DNA of 50,105 bases from Deltaproteobacteria bacterium (GTDB lineage Bacteria; Desulfobacterota; DSM-4660; Desulfatiglandales; Desulfatiglandaceae): assembly GCA_021163815.1 (NCBI GenBank), contig JAGGTJ010000121.1:1-50105 (forward strand). Direction: 5' to 3'. Positions 1 to 7,850 of this stretch are shown piece after piece (the stretch's first letter is position 1; each line of letters begins with the position of its first letter). Position numbers and translations under genes: made by a program. The notes under the pieces are model-generated. The model had not been told where the DNA came from, did not search any database, and was given only the letters and a program-made list of their open reading frames with translations.

Positions 1-3000
1 TCAAGATCTCGTGTGACTGTGTAGCTGTAAGGTCCTGATCCACCTGCGTCGCTGTCAACAGACATAAACTCCACCTTACCATCAGCCTCCATATAGATGC
101 GGTCTCCATTGGAGAGGTTGTTGTGTTTTACGTAGATGGTGGTGGCTGATGTTCCCAGGTCTGATGTCAACGTAGTTGTTGGGCCGACAAGGATGCGCCC
201 ACCTATGGTGGCAAGAGTGTTTTGTGCCACAAGCGTCTCAACCCAAAGTTCGGCTGCATGCAGCGAGAGGAATTTTTTGTTGATGAGGCCAAGATTCAGA
301 TCGTAGTTGGTATTGGGATAAATATCGTTGCCTGTTGGGTTGAAGACAAAGTCTCCTGTAGGTGATACGATTAGATTGCCGTTGGAGTTCGTCTGGAAGT
401 CCGTATAGATTGAGTTGTCGGAGTAGGTCAGGCGGAGTTGGGGTTGGGACGTGGATAGAAAGTCGGCAAGCCTGCGTGGGGTGGTTGTGCCAAGGCCGAG
501 GTTGCCGTTTTCATCTATTGTAACTTGCCGATTTCCTGTTGTCCAAAATGACATATCATTATCTACATGACTATATCTGACGATGCCTACATCGGCATCC
601 TCTGGGTCACCAAACCTGACACTCCCAACTGAACTATTCGGCGAAAGAATTGTTATACCAGAATGATCGCCTCCTTCAATTACCAATTCATCTGCATTGC
701 CACTCGGCGTAGTTTGGCCAGAATCTCCTGTTCTAACCCACAATTTCGCCTCCAACTTCGTCCCCCCAATACAAACATTAGTCCCATCCGTATAAACTGG
801 ACTATTCGCCAGCCCGCTGGCATCGGAGACATGGTATGGGAGATAGCCATCTGAGAGGTTGGTGAGCTTTGCTGTAGCAAACGTTGGACTCGCAGATGTC
901 CTAATATCCTGAACAGCATCAAGAGTAGTCGTACTGATCGTAAGACTATTTCCCAGACCGAGCCACTTCAAGGTACTTTCTGAGTCATCCCAGAACATAA
1001 TTCTATCTGCACCAGGATCACTCAAACTTTCAAGGCCGAGATGGGACAATGACAAAGTTCGAGAAGTGGTAATATTCCCACCGCCACTCAATCCAGTACC
1101 TGCATTGATGGAGACAGTAGAATGGTCTATATGTTCATTAGCCACGAAGCCTGTGAAGGAATCATGATTTAGGGCATAGATGTTAGATGGAGAGCTGACC
1201 GTCAGGTCGTTAACTGTCATGGAATGACTGCCGAGGTCTACATCTTTTACAGCATCCGTATATGGGACAAAAATGCTGCGAAAGACCTCGCTATTGGCAG
1301 GGATGTCCCATCTGGAGCCTGTGCCGCCCTCATAGTAGATTCTGACGGTAGGCGCACTGCCCCCGCCGGTAACAGAAGCATAAAGTTTCCCTACAATCCT
1401 CGATCCGCTATCAGGTTCGTAGTCAGACGTGATAAGCATGGGCACTACAAAGACATCTTTGCTGTCTGTGATTTCATCACTGATAGAGGATGTGGCAATC
1501 AGCGTCTCCGACGTATCAGATTTCCTTTCATACATCTTCCAATACAACTTCAAGGTTTTGGTGCCTGACATCTTTTCTGCCGTGATGTAGAAGTTGAATC
1601 CGCCGGTCAAGAGCACATTAGGCGTCCCTCCCGATGCAGATATCCAACCACCGATGTAGTCACCATCACTAAGCCTGGAGCCTTCTATGTAGACTTCTGC
1701 ATCACTTGAAGGCGTCAGAGTGCATAACTGATAGTCTTCAATGCCAGAGGAAGTATCCGACATGTAGTATGATGCTCCAAGGCTTGTTACTGAAAGATCA
1801 ACATAGTCCTTGGTAGCTAACTGTTGCAGGCTACCGGAGACATCCACGCTAATATTAGATGTCAGCTCGCTTCCATTCCACTGCAGCGTGGCTGCTCCGC
1901 CTGTGGTGCGATCCAAAATTAGTTGGACGTTAACATCATCTGCATCATCATTAATGGTGAAGGTGTTGGCTGTCGTAGCTCCTATATCTGAACTGCCAAT
2001 GTAGGCTCCCGTAATCGTCAAATCAGATCCATCCCACTTCAAATACTGATCATTGGGATTGCCAATATGCAAAGTATAGTTGCCATCAGTATGCTTTCCC
2101 ATCCAGATGCCCGTACCTGACATAAAGCCTGTGGCATCACCCATCCTAATGCTCGGATATGTGCTATCGGCATCAAGGGTAATATTGCCTGCAGAAAGTG
2201 TATCTGTTCCTAACGTCCAGCCACCGACTGTCCCTGTAGTGGCCTTCATCCCATCCGTATACCAATAATTGTTGGCATCAAGCCACAGCCCATCTTTCCC
2301 TGTCTGCACGCCTTTTCCAAACCTTGCGGTGCCTGCAGTGACGTATCCGGTAAATGTTCCTGCAGCAGCATTTATGGTGCCATCAATAACAGCATTCGCA
2401 GCTGTGAGTTTGCCATCTGCATCAACATCAAAATCAGGATTCGACGACCCACCAAGTTTAATTGTGCCTGCAGTAAGATCGATCTGTGAGCCTTCTGATG
2501 CGCTCCAGTTTGCAGACTGAATGATGCCAAAAATGTTCTTTCCATCTTGAAGAGTCGCATTCCAGACCATGGTATGTGAACCACCATCGTTCGTCGCCAC
2601 AAGGAAGTCTTCGTTATCGAGTGTCGGAAGGTCATCAGACGTTTGAAATTCAGTCGTCGATACAGATTTGTCCCAATAGATGTATTTTTTATTTGTGTTG
2701 CCATCGGCGATCTCATAAACGACTCCATCGTAATAGACATGCACGCCTGCCCACGAAACATAACCCGCAGAAGGACTGTTGTCAGAAAACGCTTTGTCGA
2801 TGGTATGCTTTAAAAGATTATTATCAACTTTCGGCGTGGTGCTGTAAGATGACGTCTGCGTGCTTGCATTTCCTGACGTATCGTAAGACTTAAACCAGTA
2901 ATAATAGGGTTGAGATGTTGTAGGCACCGTATCGACGTACTCCATCTTCTCACCTGGCGCACCTTTCACAACAAGGTCTGGATCGCCTTCAGGAAAAGAG

Positions 3001-6000
3001 TCAGATGTATTTCTCCAAATGCCTACATGTGAAAAATCTTTAACGACGGGATTCGTCCAATTGAGTCTAATACTATTCACTTGAGCAGTTGCGGAGATGT
3101 CTGATGGCTGTTCCGGAGCAGACGTTTTTCCTACAGCAGTATGAGTTGTAGATGACGCAGGCCCAACTTTTCCATTTGCAAGATGATATCTAAACGACAG
3201 CGTATATTCTATCCCTTCTTCAACGTCATCGAAGGTAATTTCTGCAGGATCATAGCTGAAGATCGGGCCACGCAGTCGTCTTACTGTGCCGCCATGGGGA
3301 CGTATCATTCCCTCAACAGCTACCACCTGATCAAGTAGCTTGCCAGATTCATACTTAAACGTTACAACGATTCTTGGGCGAAGCGATCCATCAGACTCTC
3401 TAACTAAGACAGCTTCATCAGACCGTATGCTGTCTACCTGCGGCGCACCTATCTCTGACTCGATATAAGGCGGGAAAGACATCTGACTATCATAGGCTGG
3501 AATGTCCGTGACATCTGCATCGTGAACTGCAGGCGCAGCGTCCACGGCAGTTATCTTCGCAGCAAGATTCGCTACAGGCTCGATGCTTTTAATAATAAGC
3601 TCCATCGACTCTGTAGTTCGCTCACCGTAGAGAAAAAGGTCGCCTTCTGCAGGAGCCTCATCTTCCGGAAACGGCGTTTCAAAATCCAGCTCCTTGTATT
3701 CGCCATCTTCAGCTTTCGTCTCAACATTCTTAAGCAATGACGTTCCATCTGACTTTCTAAAACGGATGGCATATTGTTTCGTCGTTACCATCGGACAAAA
3801 CTCATCCAGCGTAACGCCTGTCGCATTACCTCCGCTCGTTTGGATAGAGATCACACGCCCCCAAGACAGCCCCACTTGAAGGACGTCATGACTAAATCTA
3901 ACAAGATCGCCTCTCGTGCAGACGATGTGCTCTACATCTGCATACCAACTATATGTCTCTGGGCGCAGCTTTGCAACGGCAAGATGATATCTTGCATGCT
4001 TATAAGCCAACTCGCTGTGTGTTATCCCTGGAAGCTCCAACTGCTCGTAGTCAGTGGCGTTGCTGGCAGAGTAGCCATCGTCATAGACGATTCGCTCATC
4101 CATCTCCCAATTTTGTTCTTCATTCGGAAACAGCACTCGGAAGGCGTGAGGTGTCTTCACGAAGACCTTTTCCATGCTAAAATTCCAAGAATTTCTTGGA
4201 GTGAAATGCTGGACAGGGGTGGTTAGAGGTCGATCTTCAACAACTGAATATTTGCCATCAAGATATGTAGGTGCAGCACGTCCTGCTGCAGCAACTTCCC
4301 AAAGAGCATCTTCAACAGAAGTCATATAATCAATCACCTGATTATATGAACGCTCCAAAGATCGAACAAACTCTGTGCCATCAAATGTCTCCGCAGCATA
4401 ATCGGCTTCGATTACAATTTCATTATCGGAAGAAGATTCATCGATGTAGTATTCTCCATCATAATTATCAGTCCCGTGTATCGTAACATAACTTCTCTTC
4501 TTGAAGCCATGACCCGTACATGGAAGCCCAACTTTGCCATCACCTTTATCAACAGCCGATTCGCCATCATTTAACTTCTTTATTGTTGCTGCATTTCTCC
4601 TATGCCATGCAGCAAGCGCTTCAAGATCAACTCTCGAATCATCTACCGCTCGCTTATTGGCGTCGCCTTGCAGGATGTCTCGATAGATTGATGCAGGATT
4701 TCTTGTAGGTTTTCTGATCCATTTGTCGTCAGACGGGCTGTAGTCAGGTAAAATTGATGTTGCAACGCAGTTAAAGGTATCGACAACGCCTTGCAGCTGA
4801 TCTGTAGCCTTAATGCGGATTGCAACAGTTGCAAGAGGGAGGGCGGCGTTCAGGGGATTTTCGTGTTTGATCGACCTCAGCGCTGTCCAATAAGCCTTAT
4901 CATAGATCTTGGTGCTCGATGAATCAGGAGTAGTTCGTCGAATGCGAACATCATACTGCCCCTTCGGCACGGACATGCGATAATTGAGCCTCAACGTCTT
5001 TGTCTCGTTGGCCTTTGCACTTGGTCGCAGCCTTATACTTCCTGCAGCGATGGTAATTTTGTTGCTTGCAGGAGATGTTGCCTGAGGTTTAAAATCATCT
5101 GCAGACTCATAGTCAAGGCAGCCTGCAGAGCGTTCATCAACAATATCACTATCAGTTATTGGACATCCATTACTGCGAGTGATCTTTGCGCAGAGACATG
5201 CCCAGCTTGGGCACGGTGGTGCCTTGACAAGCCACAAAGCTCCTTTAGCTCTACCATAAAGAACAACTGCATCTCCTGTATATTTGTTGATGACGACACG
5301 ATCAACTCTATACTGATCGATGGAATAGTCTCCTATAACCTCATCATAATGCGCCTCATAACCTGGCGGTGGCATCTCTTCTGTCGTCTGCTCAGCCTTC
5401 GATGTAAAAGTCCTCCCGACGCTCCAATCATTTTCTCCATGAGGAGAATACTGAATCTCAAACCCAACCTCCCTCATTCCTTTATTTCCATAATCATCAA
5501 AGCTAACAAGCCCTTGAGGGAAGGTGATGTCAACACTTATCTCCTCAGTATCGGCCTCTGTTGTCTTCGTCTGCGCAACATCATACTCCAACAACGTCGA
5601 AAGAGATTCTTCTTGCACATTCTCTGTGAAGAGAGTTACAGGCGCATCTTCGACGACCTCACTGCCATCAAAGGTCTCGGAGACATACGATGCAGAAATA
5701 TCAAAAGTGTTTTCAGTATGACTAACGACCTTATAAAGCCCATCATAATTTGTTGTCCCCGTGATCTTGATCTCTCGCCCATCTTCAAAACAATGATTCT
5801 GACAAGGCAGTGTGACTGTTCCATCACCATTATCTACTGCACTACCACCTTCGTCGAGATTCTCCCTCCTACCTTCACAGACCTCATATTCGACATCCTC
5901 AAACTCCTCGATCGACGTTTCTCCGATCTTAAGGTCAGTGATCTTAAGCGGCCCATATCCTACAGCGAAAAGCTCTCTTAGGTATTGATCGTTGCCGACG

Positions 6001-6596
6001 ATCTCTGTATAAGGTCTTGCAGCAAATGGAGGCACAACTCGACATCTCCCATAAACTTTTGGGATCGGCCCAAATTTGTTGATGGGATTTCGCCCACCGG
6101 AAATGCTTGGGCTTCTCAAAAAATCCGTTCCAGCTCCTGCGCCTGCACGAACACTAAGTTTAGGTTGGGGTGGTGGAATGAGTGCATTAAGAGCCAGCAT
6201 TCCTGCTGTGGATAAGGTGACCATTGCGGCCTTCGTCGCAACTGTCCATGCGCCTGCAGCAGTATACGCTTCCATGCCCAACAAAGACACTACTTGTGGG
6301 GCAGCCCAACCTGCAGCTGCAACAACAGCTATCGCCGCAACGGTGCGCAAGATATCCTTCCCGTCGCCGCCACCATGTGATGGCACAGCTCGAACAGTTA
6401 CGATTGACTCAGGTGCGGGAATATAGCTTTTCCAAAGCTCCTGTGGAACGGCAAAGCCGTCAACGACAACTACTACATCTGATGTTGCCCCTACCTCATC
6501 TAACATCTCCGAAATCGTCTTTCCGTAGGGAGAGATGTGCGTTAGTCTTTCAGATGAAAAAGGACGCAAACATGCTACAAGTTGAACCTGTTTCAC
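1..6596 (-). CDS. Tail tip / host-specificity protein, lambda J-like (3' end outside window)
   Basis: The frame runs off the left edge with no stop (at least 2,198 codons), which explains its absence from the ORF track. The GTG start overlaps the stop of the NlpC/P60 gene (GTGA). I translated the first ~370 codons by hand and confirmed the same frame at 4976, 3059 and 554. The N-terminus looks like a J-type central tail hub: hydrophobic stretches near residues 85-100 and 125-145, then GPIPKVYGRCRVVPP. A fibronectin III-like segment lies near 1155-1240 (NSIRLNWTNPV). The distal part carries tail-fibre motifs such as GNLGLGTTTPRR and NNLSNGDRIYMEADG. By family it closes the tail tube and carries host-recognition modules. 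It may be the same polypeptide as the fibre fragment at the right edge if the genome is circular, though the two ends do not join in frame as given. Confidence 0.85.
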   Translation of the reverse strand, partial: MKQVQLVACLRPFSSERLTHISPYGKTISEMLDEVGATSDVVVVVDGFAVPQELWKSYIPAPESIVTVRAVPSHGGGDGKDILRTVAAIAVVAAAGWAAPQVVSLLGMEAYTAAGAWTVATKAAMVTLSTAGMLALNALIPPPQPKLSVRAGAGAGTDFLRSPSISGGRNPINKFGPIPKVYGRCRVVPPFAARPYTEIVGNDQYLRELFAVGYGPLKITDLKIGETSIEEFEDVEYEVCEGRRENLDEGGSAVDNGDGTVTLPCQNHCFEDGREIKITGTTNYDGLYKVVSHTENTFDISASYVSETFDGSEVVEDAPVTLFTENVQEESLSTLLEYDVAQTKTTEADTEEISVDITFPQGLVSFDDYGNKGMREVGFEIQYSPHGENDWSVGRTFTSKAEQTTEEMPPPGYEAHYDEVIGDYSIDQYRVDRVVINKYTGDAVVLYGRAKGALWLVKAPPCPSWACLCAKITRSNGCPITDSDIVDERSAGCLDYESADDFKPQATSPASNKITIAAGSIRLRPSAKANETKTLRLNYRMSVPKGQYDVRIRRTTPDSSSTKIYDKAYWTALRSIKHENPLNAALPLATVAIRIKATDQLQGVVDTFNCVATSILPDYSPSDDKWIRKPTRNPASIYRDILQGDANKRAVDDSRVDLEALAAWHRRNAATIKKLNDGESAVDKGDGKVGLPCTGHGFKKRSYVTIHGTDNYDGEYYIDESSSDNEIVIEADYAAETFDGTEFVRSLERSYNQVIDYMTSVEDALWEVAAAGRAAPTYLDGKYSVVEDRPLTTPVQHFTPRNSWNFSMEKVFVKTPHAFRVLFPNEEQNWEMDERIVYDDGYSASNATDYEQLELPGITHSELAYKHARYHLAVAKLRPETYSWYADVEHIVCTRGDLVRFSHDVLQVGLSWGRVISIQTSGGNATGVTLDEFCPMVTTKQYAIRFRKSDGTSLLKNVETKAEDGEYKELDFETPFPEDEAPAEGDLFLYGERTTESMELIIKSIEPVANLAAKITAVDAAPAVHDADVTDIPAYDSQMSFPPYIESEIGAPQVDSIRSDEAVLVRESDGSLRPRIVVTFKYESGKLLDQVVAVEGMIRPHGGTVRRLRGPIFSYDPAEITFDDVEEGIEYTLSFRYHLANGKVGPASSTTHTAVGKTSAPEQPSDISATAQVNSIRLNWTNPVVKDFSHVGIWRNTSDSFPEGDPDLVVKGAPGEKMEYVDTVPTTSQPYYYWFKSYDTSGNASTQTSSYSTTPKVDNNLLKHTIDKAFSDNSPSAGYVSWAGVHVYYDGVVYEIADGNTNKKYIYWDKSVSTTEFQTSDDLPTLDNEDFLVATNDGGSHTMVWNATLQDGKNIFGIIQSANWSASEGSQIDLTAGTIKLGGSSNPDFDVDADGKLTAANAVIDGTINAAAGTFTGYVTAGTARFGKGVQTGKDGLWLDANNYWYTDGMKATTGTVGGWTLGTDTLSAGNITLDADSTYPSIRMGDATGFMSGTGIWMGKHTDGNYTLHIGNPNDQYLKWDGSDLTITGAYIGSSDIGATTANTFTINDDADDVNVQLILDRTTGGAATLQWNGSELTSNISVDVSGSLQQLATKDYVDLSVTSLGASYYMSDTSSGIEDYQLCTLTPSSDAEVYIEGSRLSDGDYIGGWISASGGTPNVLLTGGFNFYITAEKMSGTKTLKLYWKMYERKSDTSETLIATSSISDEITDSKDVFVVPMLITSDYEPDSGSRIVGKLYASVTGGGSAPTVRIYYEGGTGSRWDIPANSEVFRSIFVPYTDAVKDVDLGSHSMTVNDLTVSSPSNIYALNHDSFTGFVANEHIDHSTVSINAGTGLSGGGNITTSRTLSLSHLGLESLSDPGADRIMFWDDSESTLKWLGLGNSLTISTTTLDAVQDIRTSASPTFATAKLTNLSDGYLPYHVSDASGLANSPVYTDGTNVCIGGTKLEAKLWVRTGDSGQTTPSGNADELVIEGGDHSGITILSPNSSVGSVRFGDPEDADVGIVRYSHVDNDMSFWTTGNRQVTIDENGNLGLGTTTPRRLADFLSTSQPQLRLTYSDNSIYTDFQTNSNGNLIVSPTGDFVFNPTGNDIYPNTNYDLNLGLINKKFLSLHAAELWVETLVAQNTLATIGGRILVGPTTTLTSDLGTSATTIYVKHNNLSNGDRIYMEADGKVEFMSVDSDAGGSGPYSYTVTRDL

Positions 6597-6994
6597 AACA
6601 ACTCCTCATGCCGATAAAAGTTAATGATTCGCCTTCTCCAGATGGAAAGAGTATATCTTTCCAAACAGGAGTTTATTCCTTTCATGATGTGAAGCATCTG
6701 CTTTCCTCCGACAACAACGCCGACATGCCAGGGATCACCGAGAATTCGCATCAACACAAAGTCACCAAATCTTTCACTGCCCCAGCCTATCGGCGTCCAG
6801 ATAGGGTCTCTGATCGAGCTTTTTATAAGCGTTGAGATTTCTTTCTGATCTTCAGCATTAAGGTATCTATCAGAATACGATGGGAGTTTAATGTTAAGTA
6901 TGTCTCTGGCAAAAAGCCACACCAACCCCCAACAATCTACACCATCATAACTGCGCCCCTTCGGTTTGAAGGGTATGCCTATAAATTGAGTCAT
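6593..6994 (-). CDS. NlpC/P60-family tail peptidase
   Basis: 133 aa. The NlpC/P60 signature is visible: catalytic Cys21 in GVDCWGLVW, His90 in DPWHVGVVV, and a third polar residue, probably His102. In lambda-like phages the K protein of this family sits just before the tail tip genes and is thought to help assemble the tip or open peptidoglycan at DNA entry. It lies between a DUF1833-type tail protein and J, the same order as in lambda-type tails. Its ATG follows five bases after a dispersed palindrome and has no Shine-Dalgarno sequence, so initiation may depend on that element. Confidence 0.85.
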   Translation of the reverse strand: MTQFIGIPFKPKGRSYDGVDCWGLVWLFARDILNIKLPSYSDRYLNAEDQKEISTLIKSSIRDPIWTPIGWGSERFGDFVLMRILGDPWHVGVVVGGKQMLHIMKGINSCLERYTLSIWRRRIINFYRHEELL

Positions 6995-6999
6995 TTTTC

Positions 7000-7022
7000 G
7001 TATTTTTAGTCGGTAAATTTAC
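7000..7022 (-). promoter_or_regulatory. Dispersed palindrome, copy 1
   Basis: Read on the minus strand: GTAAATTTA-CCGAC-TAAAAATAC, an inverted repeat with two mismatches, ending 5 nt before the ATG at 6994. It occupies the place where a ribosome binding site would be expected. The following bases (GAAAA ATG) contain no SD. Confidence 0.7.
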
Positions 7023-7030
7023 GAAGATAA

Positions 7031-7504
7031 CTAAAAAAGTGCAGGGAAAGTTGCGGGGAGAAAAAGATCGCCAGGAAAAGGTTCAGATGTAAAATACTCC
7101 ACGCTCAAATCACCAGTAACTTGAAGTGCGTCGCATACAACATTCCTCAACTCAAAGCCTGAAAATTCAGCTTCAACTGTATCAGGACTGCTTGCCAAGA
7201 CTATCATAATCTTTACACTCATCGGAGAGCTAATCGACCTTACCGCCTCAACAATTTGGCGATCAACATTATCAATCGTCAACTTCCCACGAGTAACGCC
7301 TTCGCTTGGATCAGAAGGCAATCTAATATCAAATCTATACGAAATATATGTCTTACCGCCGCTTATGGTATCGACTCCATCACTCGTAACCCTTATAGGT
7401 TCGGAAAGATCTGAATGGTCGAGCTCAAGAAGCACAAGGAAGGCCTCATCAGTTGTCTGCCCATATACCGCCTGACGGAATGTTAGAGATGTATCTCTAC
7501 TCAT
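7031..7504 (-). CDS. DUF1833-like phage tail protein
   Basis: 157 aa. The pattern TDEAFLVLLELDH, IRVTSDG, LTIDNVDRQIVEAVRS and a C-terminal EPFPGDLFLPATFPALF matches what I know of the DUF1833 tail family. That family lies between tape measure and NlpC/tip genes and probably serves in the baseplate-like tip, as lambda L does. It overlaps the next upstream gene by four bases (ATGA), showing translational coupling. The role is assigned by family and position; no catalytic motif is expected or seen. Confidence 0.75.
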   Translation of the reverse strand: MSRDTSLTFRQAVYGQTTDEAFLVLLELDHSDLSEPIRVTSDGVDTISGGKTYISYRFDIRLPSDPSEGVTRGKLTIDNVDRQIVEAVRSISSPMSVKIMIVLASSPDTVEAEFSGFELRNVVCDALQVTGDLSVEYFTSEPFPGDLFLPATFPALF

Positions 7505-7848
7505 GATGGCAACTCCTCAAGTGTCAGATTGACGATATATCCTCGTTTATGTTGTATGTAGGTCGGCCTATCCACAAACCTGAAATTCTGATCACTCTTA
7601 GTGCGAGGATTTTTCATCTCAAAAGACAGAGTTCCCGACTTTGTCGTCGTAACAAAGAAGTCATCAAGCACCGTCAAAAGCGACGGTTTTAGGAACATCC
7701 GAAGCTCAAAGGTGCGAACGTCTGCAGTTGACCGCCTCCTCACCTTTGCAGGTCCAGCATCCATTGGCGATCTAACTACATTTTGCGGAGGCAACTCTCT
7801 CCATGAAATCAAAAAGTAGTCTCTTAATGATGTAGGCCAATAGATCAT
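7501..7848 (-). CDS. Minor tail protein (distal tail-like, lambda M-type position)
   Basis: 115 aa, directly after the tape measure gene (2-nt gap). The motifs YWPTSLRDYF, MDAGPAKVRRRSTADVR and a C-terminal LTLEELPS are typical of the small tail protein that follows the tape measure in siphoviruses. It probably forms the distal tail ring that connects tube and tip. There is no enzymatic motif. The assignment rests on sequence resemblance and synteny. Confidence 0.7.
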   Translation of the reverse strand: MIYWPTSLRDYFLISWRELPPQNVVRSPMDAGPAKVRRRSTADVRTFELRMFLKPSLLTVLDDFFVTTTKSGTLSFEMKNPRTKSDQNFRFVDRPTYIQHKRGYIVNLTLEELPS

Positions 7849-7850
7849 AT

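Noticed and set aside
1224-2893. Several plus-strand ORFs of 60-114 codons (1224, 1810, 2080, 2269, 2576)
   Set aside because: The minus-strand J frame runs through this area without a stop; the plus ORFs have no RBS or family pattern.
5349-6835. Plus-strand ORFs (for example 5349-5981 and 6224-6835) in the tail region
   Set aside because: They are antisense shadows of the J frame, which I translated on the minus strand with recognisable motifs.
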